A DNA stretch of 64,000 nucleotides from Cyclobacteriaceae bacterium (lineage in GTDB: Bacteria; Bacteroidota; Bacteroidia; Cytophagales; Cyclobacteriaceae). Below are positions 7,047 to 15,513 of this stretch, piece by piece. Position numbers and translations under genes: made by a program. The first letter of the stretch is position 1. The number at the start of each line of letters is the position of its first letter. Below the pieces are notes generated by a model. The model did not search any database. It was not told where the DNA came from and worked only from the letters and a program-made list of their open reading frames with translations. The stretch is taken from positions 186,001 to 250,000 of the forward strand of contig JAHBUE010000001.1 in the NCBI GenBank assembly GCA_019638235.1, given 5' to 3'.

Positions 7047-8948
7047 CTAAAACGTATAACGCACAAAAGCTTCAATGGCTTCATACTCAGCAAGGCCAAG
7101 CTGGTCATAAGCGTTGGCTGTTGCGCGGTTTCTTTCTTCGGCCCTTACCCAAAACTCGCGTGCATCTGTTCCCGGAAACAACGCGCTGTCTTTTTGCGAT
7201 TGATGCTTAAAAATTGCCCTGCGCTTTCGCAACAATTCTTCCGGGCTAAGCGGTACCGCCATTTCAATCTGGTCGATGTCCCATTCCTGCCACGCACCAC
7301 GGTAAAGCCATACATAACAGTTCTTCATCCACGCCTTTTTCTTTAACCTATCAATGGCCTGAAAAATTGCCGATAAACAAACGCGGTGTGTTCCGTGCGG
7401 GTCGGACAAATCACCGGCTGCATATACCTGGTGTGGCTTAACATCTTCAAGAAGATCTGTAATAATGGTGATGTCTTTATCACTCAATGGTTTTTTCTTC
7501 ACAAGCCCGGTTTCATAAAAAGGCATATCTAAAAAATGAACATTGGTTTCGGGAATACCAACATACCGGCAGCCGGCCTTCGCTTCGCCTCGTCTTATCA
7601 ATGCTTTTATCAGCATCACTTCGGGGCTATCTACCTGGCCGGGGCGTTTGTTGTTTAACGATGTGCGCACTTTTTTATAAAGCTGTTCGCTTTTTGCTTT
7701 TGTAAATCCAAACTGACCACTGAAGTCGTTAACAAAATCTGCAAAGCGAACTACGTCATCATCAAACACGGCAATGTTACCGGACGTCTGGTAAGCCACA
7801 TGAACATCATGCCCTTGATCAACCAACCGCAGAAACGTGCCGCCCATAGAAATCACGTCATCATCAGGATGTGGCGAAAAAATGATAACACGTTTGGGAA
7901 AAGGTTTTGCCCGTTCAGGCCGATGCGAGTCATCGGCACGGGGCTTGCCACCCGGCCAACCGGTTATGGTGTGCTGAAGCTCATTGAATATTTTTATGTT
8001 TACCTGGTATGCCGAGCCAAACTCCGTTACAATATCACCCATGCCGTGTTCATTGTAATCGGCATTGGTTAGTTTCAAAACAGGTTTGTTTAATTTCTGG
8101 CATAACCAAACTACCGCTTTGCGTATTTTCTTTTCTGTCCACGTTTGTTGTGCATCCAGCAACCACGGTGTTTTAATTTTTGTAAGCTCTGCCGATGAGG
8201 CCTCATCAAGAATAACCTGCACATTGGCATGGTGTTGCAGAAACGAAGCCGGGAGTTGGTCGGACACCGGGCCTTCAACGGCACGCTGAACGATTGCCGC
8301 TTTGCCTTCGCCCCAGGCCATCATAATAATACGTCTGGATTTTAAGATAGTACCCACCCCCATCGTAAGTGCATTGCGCGGAACGTTCTCTTCGCCAAAA
8401 AAATCGCTGGCCGCATCCATGCGGGTAACATGGTCGAGGGTTATTAATCGTGTGCCTGATTTTTCGCTGGAGCCGGGTTCATTGAACCCAATGTGCCCGG
8501 TACGGCCTACACCCAATATTTGTAAATCAATTCCTCCAGCCTGTTCAATCAGTTTATCGTAAGAGCGGCAAAACTCGGCAATCTTATTTTTAGCGATAGT
8601 GCCGGACGGGATGTGAATATTCTTCTTTGGTATATCGATATAATCGAAAAGATACTCCTTCATAAACCGGACATAACTCTGAAGTGAATCCGGTTGCATA
8701 GGGTAATACTCATCTAAGTTAAACGTATGAACATTTTTGAAACTCAATCCTTCTTGCTCATGCAGCCTGATAAGTTCGGCATACACCCGTGTTGGCGATG
8801 AGCCTGTGGCAAGCCCCAGCACACAAGGTTTACCCTGTTTCTGTCGCGTCCTTATCAGGGCGGCTATTTCTTTAGCTACATAAATAGAGGCATCCTCGGA
8901 GGATTTAAAAATTTTAACGGGAATTTTTTCGGGAACGGATTGGTGCAT
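7047..8948 (-). CDS. nagB: Glucosamine-6-phosphate deaminase fused to a PIG-L/LmbE deacetylase domain
   Basis: A 633-aa two-domain protein. Residues about 1-265 are NagB: GLATGSSPT sugar-phosphate loop, NLDEYYPM with the catalytic Asp, and GHIGFNEPGSS with the ring-opening His and Glu; the residue two before the His is Thr where E. coli has Asp. After a linker, residues about 350-633 are a PIG-L-type de-N-acetylase with the zinc motif SPHPDDDVISMGG and a distal GTHRVCL His. Bacteroidetes are known to encode this fusion. NagB converts GlcN-6-P to fructose-6-P; the attached deacetylase could supply GlcN-6-P from GlcNAc-6-P (inference). It follows murQ and a sugar kinase gene in the same direction. 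Confidence 0.93.
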   Translation of the reverse strand: MHQSVPEKIPVKIFKSSEDASIYVAKEIAALIRTRQKQGKPCVLGLATGSSPTRVYAELIRLHEQEGLSFKNVHTFNLDEYYPMQPDSLQSYVRFMKEYLFDYIDIPKKNIHIPSGTIAKNKIAEFCRSYDKLIEQAGGIDLQILGVGRTGHIGFNEPGSSEKSGTRLITLDHVTRMDAASDFFGEENVPRNALTMGVGTILKSRRIIMMAWGEGKAAIVQRAVEGPVSDQLPASFLQHHANVQVILDEASSAELTKIKTPWLLDAQQTWTEKKIRKAVVWLCQKLNKPVLKLTNADYNEHGMGDIVTEFGSAYQVNIKIFNELQHTITGWPGGKPRADDSHRPERAKPFPKRVIIFSPHPDDDVISMGGTFLRLVDQGHDVHVAYQTSGNIAVFDDDVVRFADFVNDFSGQFGFTKAKSEQLYKKVRTSLNNKRPGQVDSPEVMLIKALIRRGEAKAGCRYVGIPETNVHFLDMPFYETGLVKKKPLSDKDITIITDLLEDVKPHQVYAAGDLSDPHGTHRVCLSAIFQAIDRLKKKAWMKNCYVWLYRGAWQEWDIDQIEMAVPLSPEELLRKRRAIFKHQSQKDSALFPGTDAREFWVRAEERNRATANAYDQLGLAEYEAIEAFVRYTF

Positions 8949-9024
8949 TGCTTTTTGGATTGAGAAAGAAAGTTAAAGCCTTCACGCAAAAAATAACACT
9001 TTAATCTTTAAAAAAATTTATAGC

Positions 9025-9612
9025 TTACGTTAACCGTCTTAAAATTAAGGTTTCAACGGCTTCCGTAAACGTGCGGGGGTGCATGGTGCGCCAATTGCCA
9101 ATCTGCAATGTGCCGCCCATATTCACATACTGGTCGATACGATACTTGCGGAATTCGTCCTGGATAAAATCCGGGAAGGAAACTGCGGCTATCCAACCGG
9201 GGAATTCCCGTTCATCGGTATCCTCCACTTCATCAAACCACTCTTCGTAATACGAATCATCTGCGCCATGAAAATTCAAAATATTTTCGCCAATCAGGAT
9301 AAATTTTGAAATACCGGCAGCAAGTTGCTCATCAATAATGTTGCGCTTCAGGTGCATGATATCATTGTTGATGGCATCGTTCCACTCGCCCAGAAATTCA
9401 ATAACCGTTACACCCGTGTGGTAATCGGTGTAGAGTATTTTTATATAGAGTGTTTCCGAACCCATAAAATCCCATGCGGGGTCGATATAATACCCGTAAA
9501 TGGTGTCGGAATACTGATCGAAGTTATACGTCTTTTCAAAAAATGGCGAGCGGCTGTCTTCAGACGAATTGTAATATTTCAGCCAATTTGAAAACGGTTC
9601 GATGTCATGCAT
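9025..9612 (-). CDS. Hypothetical protein in the murQ operon
   Basis: A 195-aa protein that I do not recognise. ATG 9610-9612 overlaps the end of murQ by 8 bp (ATGCATGA), which decides the start; an upstream in-frame start would run far into murQ. The protein is soluble, rich in aromatic and acidic residues (DEVEDTDEREFPGW near the middle), without signal peptide or membrane segment, and ends in TEAVETLILRRLT. The overlap suggests translational coupling with murQ and possibly a role in amino-sugar metabolism or its control, but nothing in the sequence proves this. Confidence 0.75.
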   Translation of the reverse strand: MHDIEPFSNWLKYYNSSEDSRSPFFEKTYNFDQYSDTIYGYYIDPAWDFMGSETLYIKILYTDYHTGVTVIEFLGEWNDAINNDIMHLKRNIIDEQLAAGISKFILIGENILNFHGADDSYYEEWFDEVEDTDEREFPGWIAAVSFPDFIQDEFRKYRIDQYVNMGGTLQIGNWRTMHPRTFTEAVETLILRRLT

Positions 9613-10414
9613 GACCGGTGTAGCTATCAATCGCCTTGCGCACGTTGCCAAACTCTTTTAACAAGGCTTCTGCCTTTTGCTGATCAACACCCAACTCTTC
9701 CATAATCATGCGTGCACCACGATCAATCAACTTGTTGTTGCTTAGCAACATATCCACCATCTTGTTTCCTTTAACCCGGCCCAGCCGGATCATGGTGGTT
9801 GTGGAAATCATGTTCAATACAAGTTTTTGCGCAGTACCTGCCTTCATGCGTGTGCTGCCGGTAACAAATTCAGGCCCCACGATAACCTCAACCGGATAAT
9901 CGGCATGTTTTGCCACTTCTGTACCAGCGTTACAAACTATGCATGCCGTTACAATACCATGACTTCGCGCATCCTGTAAGCCGCCTATTACATAAGGTGT
10001 TTTTCCTGAAGCGGCAATTCCTATCAGCACGTCAGCGGGTGTAATGTTAAACTGTTGCAAATCCTTCCACGCCTGGGCGCGGTCGTCTTCTGCATGTTCA
10101 ACGGCTTTCCGTATGGCCTGATCGCCACCGGCAATAATCCCAATTACTTTTCCGTGTGGCATACCATACGTGGGCGGAATTTCGCTGGCATCTACAATGC
10201 CCAACCTTCCGCTGGTGCCCGCACCGATGTAGAACAGGCGGCCTCCGCCTTTCATCTTTTCAACAATTACTTCTACCAGCTTTCCGATTTGCGGTATTAC
10301 TTTTTCTATGGCATCCGGAATGGTTTTATCCTCACAATTGATGTTCACCAGCAACTCGCGTGTGCTCATCTTTTCTAAGTGGTTGTAGTGCGATGATGAT
10401 TCGGTAGTTGACAT
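9605..10414 (-). CDS. murQ: N-acetylmuramic acid 6-phosphate etherase
   Basis: A 269-aa protein, slightly shorter than E. coli MurQ and usual for Bacteroidetes. SIS-domain signature GAGTSGRLGIVDASE is at about residues 62-76, with GGDQAIRKAVEHAEDD carrying the catalytic Glu region and FVTGSTRMKAGTAQK downstream. It cleaves the D-lactyl ether of MurNAc-6-P to give GlcNAc-6-P during peptidoglycan recycling. It starts 2 bp after the kinase gene at 10417-11262 and overlaps the next gene by 8 bp, a tight operon. Confidence 0.96.
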   Translation of the reverse strand: MSTTESSSHYNHLEKMSTRELLVNINCEDKTIPDAIEKVIPQIGKLVEVIVEKMKGGGRLFYIGAGTSGRLGIVDASEIPPTYGMPHGKVIGIIAGGDQAIRKAVEHAEDDRAQAWKDLQQFNITPADVLIGIAASGKTPYVIGGLQDARSHGIVTACIVCNAGTEVAKHADYPVEVIVGPEFVTGSTRMKAGTAQKLVLNMISTTTMIRLGRVKGNKMVDMLLSNNKLIDRGARMIMEELGVDQQKAEALLKEFGNVRKAIDSYTGHA

Positions 10415-10416
10415 GG

Positions 10417-11262
10417 CTATGCGCGGTCTTTATTGTGATACAAGGTTAGCCCGGCAATGGGGCTTTCCAGAATATTTTTTAGTGTAACGCCCTTGTCGTT
10501 GGCAACCTGGCGTAAAATGTCGCTAAAGTAAAACGCTACCGAGCCTACAAAGTGAACTTTCAGTTCGCTGTATTTTTCGTATCGCATCACGTTCTTTTCC
10601 ATAAACTCACTAAAGCCATCGTACACTAATTTGTAACAATACGGTTCTTTTAAATGCTGAAAAATAAAATGTGAAAAACTTCCCAAAAAACGTCCGGGCA
10701 TTTCCTGGCTGTACACCCGGCTTAATATTTCGTCCCGCTCCATCGGAAATCTTTTCTTGAAATGATCCCAGAGTTTTTCGGGCAAATCCCTGCGCAGGTA
10801 ATCGGCAATAATTCTTTTTCCCATCCAGGCGCCCGAACCTTCATCGCCCAATACATAGCCGAGTGATGTAACATTATCGGCAATACGAACGCCATCATAA
10901 TAGCATGAGTTGGCGCCCGTGCCCAAAATACAGGCAATGCCGGGTTCTTGCCCGCAAAGGGCGCGTGCGGCAGCCAGTAAATCGTGCCACACTTCAATGT
11001 GCGCATCGGTAAAATAACGCTCTAAGGCAGTACGAATCATCTGCCTGTTTTTATCGGACGAACAGCCGGTGCCGTAATAGAAAATTTTACTTACCGGTTG
11101 TTTAACCTGCGGAACCAGCACTTCGCGCACTTCGCGGTCGAACTGGTCAATGGGTTGATAATACGGATTATACCCAAGGCATTGGGCTTGTTCGATAGTG
11201 CCATCGAGATGGAGCATACGCCAGTCGGTTTTGGAGGCTCCGCTATCTGCAATCAAAATCAT
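10417..11262 (-). CDS. BadF/BadG-type amino-sugar kinase (GlcNAc or MurNAc kinase-like)
   Basis: A 281-aa ASKHA-fold kinase. ADSGASKTDWR at residues 4-14 is the phosphate-1 loop, ILGTGANSCYYDG at about 111-123 is phosphate-2, and GDEGSGAWMGKRI follows, as in the N-acetylglucosamine kinase/BadF family. Because murQ follows after 2 bp and needs MurNAc-6-P, a MurNAc or GlcNAc kinase role is likely by context. The exact sugar cannot be read from sequence. It is preceded by the UbiA-like gene, 20 bp away on the same strand. Confidence 0.88.
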   Translation of the reverse strand: MILIADSGASKTDWRMLHLDGTIEQAQCLGYNPYYQPIDQFDREVREVLVPQVKQPVSKIFYYGTGCSSDKNRQMIRTALERYFTDAHIEVWHDLLAAARALCGQEPGIACILGTGANSCYYDGVRIADNVTSLGYVLGDEGSGAWMGKRIIADYLRRDLPEKLWDHFKKRFPMERDEILSRVYSQEMPGRFLGSFSHFIFQHLKEPYCYKLVYDGFSEFMEKNVMRYEKYSELKVHFVGSVAFYFSDILRQVANDKGVTLKNILESPIAGLTLYHNKDRA

Positions 11263-11282
11263 GGCTACAAGTTAATAAATGA

Positions 11283-12095
11283 TTACACCATCTTACCGGA
11301 AAGGTGTAAACAAAAAAACAACAGCACGGCCTGAAGCAACATCATGCCATCAACCCAGGCAAGATACACGGGCTTGCTACTGAAACCCGTATAATCAACA
11401 AGAAAAAAAGCGCCCGCTGCCGAAAGAAGCATGGCTGGTAATACTACCGGAATGGTTTGCCCGTAATGAATACCCGTTATCAGCAAAAAAAGAATCAATA
11501 ACCCTTTACAAAGTTTTTGCGATGCGGCCTTGCCCAATAGCAACGGTATTGTTTTAAGTCCGCTTAACCGGTCGGTTTCCATATCGCATATATCGAACAT
11601 CAGGGCAAGCACAAAAACGAAAATCATGCGCTCAATAAAAATCAGCAAAACGTGTATGTCGATAACTTGCTGAATGCGCACAACCGGCAGCAATACGGTG
11701 GCTAAACTCCAGACTATCGTAATAACAAAAATTTTTATATATGGAATTGACCGGAGTGTAACAAAACGTTTGTTAAACGGAACAACCGGGAAGGCATACA
11801 ACAACGACAAGAAAGCTAACGGAGTAAGCATGACAAGCACCTGCCATCTGGCCCAAAAACCAACACCAACTAAAACTATCGCGGCTAATGCCAAAGCAAC
11901 CATAAACACTGTGAACGGACTTTGCATCGGTTTTATAGCAACCCGACTTATATTGTAAACAAGAAACGTTGCCAAGAAAACAAGGAAGTGATAGGGATGT
12001 AACTCAAGTGGTTGATATAACAGCAATTCCGTTTCCACTGAAAATGCAACGGCAATCAGTGCAATATAAACCTGGGATTGAATCAGTAACTTCAA
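11283..12095 (-). CDS. UbiA-like polytopic membrane protein
   Basis: A 270-aa protein with seven to nine hydrophobic segments. It has a DICDMETDR motif at about residues 165-173, which fits the second Asp-rich motif of UbiA prenyltransferases, but in the place of the first NDxxDxxxD motif it has only YNISRVA, so prenyl-diphosphate binding may be altered. Related proteins are widespread in Bacteroidetes, mostly annotated as hypothetical. Its start overlaps the cytochrome b5 gene by 4 bp. Whether it is an active prenyltransferase is open. Confidence 0.7.
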   Translation of the reverse strand: MKLLIQSQVYIALIAVAFSVETELLLYQPLELHPYHFLVFLATFLVYNISRVAIKPMQSPFTVFMVALALAAIVLVGVGFWARWQVLVMLTPLAFLSLLYAFPVVPFNKRFVTLRSIPYIKIFVITIVWSLATVLLPVVRIQQVIDIHVLLIFIERMIFVFVLALMFDICDMETDRLSGLKTIPLLLGKAASQKLCKGLLILFLLITGIHYGQTIPVVLPAMLLSAAGAFFLVDYTGFSSKPVYLAWVDGMMLLQAVLLFFCLHLSGKMV

Positions 12096-12337
12096 GTGTT
12101 TACCAAACGGCCTATCACCGTAAATTTATCGAAAACCTTATCGGTGTGGGGCGCGTCTTTCAATTCATCGGTAAGATCCTGTCCTGCCCAATGCTCATAG
12201 TGCTTACCTGTTTTCCATAACCGCGAATCCGTTACGTCATATATCAGCCCACGAAAAGCTACCCAAACCGCAGGTTTATCCTGTCCGTTACGCAGCGCTA
12301 ATTGTGACGATGTGTATGTGGGCAATGCTTCGTGCAT
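12092..12337 (-). CDS. Small cytochrome b5-like heme/steroid-binding protein
   Basis: An 81-aa single-domain protein. The pattern AVWVAFRGLIYDVTDSRLW, then HYEHWAGQDLT and DAPHTDKVFDKF, follows the cytochrome b5-like heme/steroid-binding fold, with His residues in HYEHWAG and APHTD as plausible axial ligands. No signal or anchor is present, so it is cytoplasmic or bound to a partner. It overlaps the UbiA-like gene by 4 bp and begins one base after the RDD stop, so it may donate electrons to, or modulate, one of those membrane proteins (inference). Confidence 0.82.
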   Translation of the reverse strand: MHEALPTYTSSQLALRNGQDKPAVWVAFRGLIYDVTDSRLWKTGKHYEHWAGQDLTDELKDAPHTDKVFDKFTVIGRLVNT

Positions 12338-13051
12338 TTATTTACCGGCTGTGATGTGGCCGTAATCTTTAACTATTGTGTATAAAAATTTTACAGGCGG
12401 CATATCTGTCTGCACCCCCAGGCTGCTCTTCACTTTTTCGGTTACCGCCATTACCGGTTGTATGTTTCCGGTGGTACGGTTTACCTCAAGGGCCTGCTGA
12501 ATTAATTCAATATCGCTATCATTCAATTGAATAGCCTGCTGAAAAACGGGTGTGTAGTTTTCTTCTGTTAAGGTAAACACCTCTTTTGCCGTTACTGCCT
12601 CTTGCTTTACAAGCTTAACCACGGTTGTACCGGCAGCTATATCGCCTACGCGCTGCCCTTTGCCGTTTATGGCAATGGTGAGCAAGGCAATCGCACCCGA
12701 CATGATGTCAATTTCAATTAACCGCAACAGCCAGCGAATAATATAATTGCCAATAGTAGCAGGCGTGCCGTCCAACCGCACCACTTTAATCTTCATTTGC
12801 CGCTTTCCCGGACTTTGCCCGTTCATGAAAACCTCGAACAAGAGGTGGTACAGGAAAACCGGTATGGTAATAAGCCCGATAATAATGGCGGTTGAGGTTA
12901 CTTCTGCATATATCAGAAAAAGAATTATGAGGATAACGTAGGCTACTATAATAAATACATCTAATAAATAGGCCAGAATACGGTCGCCCAAACTGGCCAC
13001 AGGGTATTCTATAACAACATTCTGGGTGGTTCGTACACTAACGGTTTGCAT
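12338..13051 (-). CDS. RDD family membrane protein
   Basis: A 237-aa protein. The RDD core is clear: SLGDRILAYLLDVFI in the first helix (Arg-Asp), two further membrane segments, and NGQSPGKRQMKIKVVRLDG before the third, then RRVGDIAAGTTVV-like NGKGQRVGDIAAGT. A cytoplasmic tail of about 80 residues follows. RDD genes are often neighbours of SpoIIM, MoxR and DUF58 genes in Bacteroidetes and actinobacteria; here those genes lie just beyond on the opposite strand (14.5-20.7 kb). It is the first gene of the minus-strand run. Confidence 0.88.
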   Translation of the reverse strand: MQTVSVRTTQNVVIEYPVASLGDRILAYLLDVFIIVAYVILIILFLIYAEVTSTAIIIGLITIPVFLYHLLFEVFMNGQSPGKRQMKIKVVRLDGTPATIGNYIIRWLLRLIEIDIMSGAIALLTIAINGKGQRVGDIAAGTTVVKLVKQEAVTAKEVFTLTEENYTPVFQQAIQLNDSDIELIQQALEVNRTTGNIQPVMAVTEKVKSSLGVQTDMPPVKFLYTIVKDYGHITAGK

Positions 13052-13087
13052 CCCTTTGAAAAATCAATAATATTGAACAAACTTAAC

Positions 13088-13220
13088 TGATGTTACACAA
13101 AACGATACTCGTCATTGCGAGCGACAGCGAAGCAATCCCGTTTTACAGAACAAAAATCGAGATTGCTTCGGTCGTTCCTCCCTCGCAATGACGTATTATT
13201 TGTTGTTTTGCGTAACATCA
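13088..13220. mobile_element. MITE-like nested inverted repeat (133 bp)
   Basis: Terminal arms TGATGTTACACAAAAC (13088-13103) and 13205-13220 are inverted repeats with one mismatch. Nested inside is a second inverted pair, GTCATTGCGAG and CTCGCAATGAC, together with AGCGAAGCAATC / GATTGCTTCGGTCGT. The inner motif belongs to a palindromic repeat type seen in many bacterial genomes. It lies in the divergent promoter region between the RDD and dipeptidase genes and has opened a spurious reading frame upstream of the dipeptidase. No transposase is present. Confidence 0.75.
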
Positions 13221-13234
13221 CAAAACTTAATTCC

Positions 13235-14479
13235 ATGCAAAGTAGAAATTTAATGATTGCCATACTGCTGTTAGCTGCGGCCTGTGGCACAAAAGAAAAA
13301 ATTGATTACACCGCACTGCCCGAAGAAGCCCTGCGTAAGGTGGCCGACTCGCTGGCACAAGCCTATATTATTACCGATGGGCACGTTGACCTTCCCTATC
13401 GGCTGAAGGTGATAAACTTCCGGCTGGAAAAGGAGTTCTTAGGCATTCCCATCCAATCGGATGATGGCGACTTTGATTATGAACGCGCCAAAAAAGGCGG
13501 ATTAGATGCTCCCTTCATGTCCATTTACATACCCGCAAGCAACCAGCTTAAACCCGATATGGGTAAAGTTCTTGCCGACTCATTGATTGATATGGTTCGC
13601 GGTATTGCCGATGCGCACCCCGATAAATTCGGGCTGGCCGGTACGCCTGCCGAGGTGGATGCCCATTTTAAAGCCGGAAGAATTGCCCTGCCTATGGGCA
13701 TGGAAAACGGTGCCCCGATTGGCCACGACATTGCCAATGTAAAATACTTTTACAACCGCGGCATCCGCTACGTAACGCTTACCCACAGCAAAGACAACCA
13801 GATATGTGACTCCTCGTACGATACGCTGAACACCTGGAACGGATTAAGCCCGTTTGGCGAGGAGGTAGTTCGCGAAATGAATCGTGTAGGTATTATGGTT
13901 GACATATCGCACGTTTCCGACAGCACTTTTTACGATGTGTTGAAGATTACAAAGGCGCCCGTTATTGCGTCACACTCTTCGCTTCGTCATTTCACGCCCG
14001 GCTGGTTACGGAATATGTCTGATGAGATGGTGGTGGCATTAAAAGAAAACGGTGGCGTTATTCAAATCAGCTTTGGCTCTGCATTTTTAGACTCGGAGGT
14101 TACGAAAACCAATAATGAAAACCGGGCGAAGCTCCAGGCCATTCTTGAAGAAAAAGGACTGAAGATGCGCGACCCGCTTGCCGAATCTATCATTGAAGAA
14201 TTCAGGAAAGAAAACCCTTCGCTTTACGCGGATGTTAAAACCGTAGCCGATCACATTGACCGTGCAGTGGAACTGGCCGGTGTAGATTATGTTGGTTTCG
14301 GTTCGGATTTTGATGGCGTGGGCGATACCCTGCCCACAGGGTTAAAAGATGTATCGCAATACCCGAACCTGATTTACGAACTGTTGCGCAGAGGGTATTC
14401 CCCGGAAGATATTGAAAAAATCTGTTACAAAAATGTGTGGCGCGTTTGGAATAAAGTGATTGAAGTTTCTGAAAAGTAA
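13235..14479 (+). CDS. Membrane dipeptidase, peptidase M19 family, lipoprotein
   Basis: A 414-aa protein. The start at 13235 gives a lipoprotein signal with LLLAAAC (Cys about residue 17); the longer frame from 13115 reads through a MITE and is rejected. M19/renal dipeptidase features: TDGHVDLP (zinc HxD), GMENGAPI (bridging Glu), YVTLTHSKDNQICDS, VDISHVSD, VIASHSSLRHF and YVGFGSDFDG near the C-terminus. It hydrolyses dipeptides, probably in the periplasm. It separates the RDD gene from the SpoIIM-to-DUF58 genes, which usually lie together. Confidence 0.93.
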   Translation: MQSRNLMIAILLLAAACGTKEKIDYTALPEEALRKVADSLAQAYIITDGHVDLPYRLKVINFRLEKEFLGIPIQSDDGDFDYERAKKGGLDAPFMSIYIPASNQLKPDMGKVLADSLIDMVRGIADAHPDKFGLAGTPAEVDAHFKAGRIALPMGMENGAPIGHDIANVKYFYNRGIRYVTLTHSKDNQICDSSYDTLNTWNGLSPFGEEVVREMNRVGIMVDISHVSDSTFYDVLKITKAPVIASHSSLRHFTPGWLRNMSDEMVVALKENGGVIQISFGSAFLDSEVTKTNNENRAKLQAILEEKGLKMRDPLAESIIEEFRKENPSLYADVKTVADHIDRAVELAGVDYVGFGSDFDGVGDTLPTGLKDVSQYPNLIYELLRRGYSPEDIEKICYKNVWRVWNKVIEVSEK

Positions 14480-14484
14480 GTCGA

Positions 14485-14528
14485 GTTGCGGGTTACGGGT
14501 TATCACCGCGAAACCCGTAACTCGCAAC
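14485..14528. repeat. Inverted repeat between dipeptidase and SpoIIM genes
   Basis: 17-bp arms at 14485-14501 and 14512-14528 pair with one mismatch; both are made of the GGGTTACGGGTT / AACCCGTAAC theme. It fills the 65-bp spacer, so it is either a hairpin that limits read-through or an interspersed repeat. There is no T-run. Confidence 0.65.
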
Positions 14529-14544
14529 CCGTAACCCTAACCCC

Positions 14545-15513
14545 GTGAGAGAGGCCGCCTTTGTAAAACGTAATCAGCAACGCTGGCAGGAAATTGAACA
14601 AGTTCTGACCGGCAAAACTCCGCCTCACCCCGACCGGCTGGCGGAGATTTTTATTCAGCTTACTGACGACCTGTCGTTTGCACGCACCCAATACCCGAAG
14701 AGTCGCGTAACCACATACCTGAACAACCTTGCCTCTAAAATTCACTTAGAGATTTACAAGAACAAAAAGGAAGAGAAGAACCGTTTTGTTACGTTCTGGA
14801 AATACGAATTGCCGGGCATTATGTACGAGTCGCGTAAGCAATTGCTGTATGCGTTTCTTATCTTCACTATTTCAATTTTAATCGGTACCATTTCGGCATA
14901 TTATGATGAAACCTTTGCACGGCTTATTCTTAGTGATGCGTACGTAAACATGACACTCGAAAACATTGAAAAAGGAAACCCCACGGCCGTGTTCAGTAGC
15001 ATGGGGCAAGCCGATATGTTTTTTGCCATTACGTTTAACAATATTAAGGTTTCATTTTTTGCTTTTGTAGCCGGGCTTTTCTTTTCGTTGGGCACCGGTT
15101 ATATTCTTTTCAGTAACGGGGTTATGGTAGGTGCTATTTATTCTTTCTTCCTTAAAAAAGGATTAGCCGGGCAGGCGTTTGCCGTAATTATGCTTCACGG
15201 CACCATTGAACTATCGGTTATTGTTATTGCCGGTGCTGCCGGGCTGGTAATGGGCAACAGCTTTTTGTTTCCGGGCACTTATTCGCGCTTCGCTTCCTTT
15301 AAACAAGGCATGTTAAAGGGAGTAAAAATTGTGATGGGCCTAATCCCGTTTTTCATTTTGGCCGGGGCTATCGAATCGTTTGTTACACGCTATGCCTTTA
15401 TGCACTGGAGCATAAAAACCTTCATCATCGGATTGTCGGCATGGTTAATTATACATTACTTTGTTGTTTATCCTTATAAATTGGTAAAGTACACTTATGA
15501 AAACAGAGAATAA
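14545..15513 (+). CDS. SpoIIM-like (DUF95) membrane protein
   Basis: A 322-aa protein starting with GTG. A soluble N-terminal helical part of about 90 residues (REAAFVKRNQQRW, LAEIFIQLTDDLSFARTQYP) precedes about six membrane segments, with the DUF95 motifs NNIKVSFFAFVAGLFFSLGTGYI-type helix and LHGTIELSVIVIAGAAG. Bacteroidetes are not spore formers of the Bacillus type, so the sporulation name reflects family only. It begins the SpoIIM-DUF4129-DUF4350-MoxR-DUF58 series; the next gene overlaps it by 17 bp. Confidence 0.9.
   Translation: MREAAFVKRNQQRWQEIEQVLTGKTPPHPDRLAEIFIQLTDDLSFARTQYPKSRVTTYLNNLASKIHLEIYKNKKEEKNRFVTFWKYELPGIMYESRKQLLYAFLIFTISILIGTISAYYDETFARLILSDAYVNMTLENIEKGNPTAVFSSMGQADMFFAITFNNIKVSFFAFVAGLFFSLGTGYILFSNGVMVGAIYSFFLKKGLAGQAFAVIMLHGTIELSVIVIAGAAGLVMGNSFLFPGTYSRFASFKQGMLKGVKIVMGLIPFFILAGAIESFVTRYAFMHWSIKTFIIGLSAWLIIHYFVVYPYKLVKYTYENRE

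Noticed and set aside
13115..13234. 40-residue extension of the dipeptidase
   Set aside because: It is the translated MITE; the lipoprotein signal begins at 13235.
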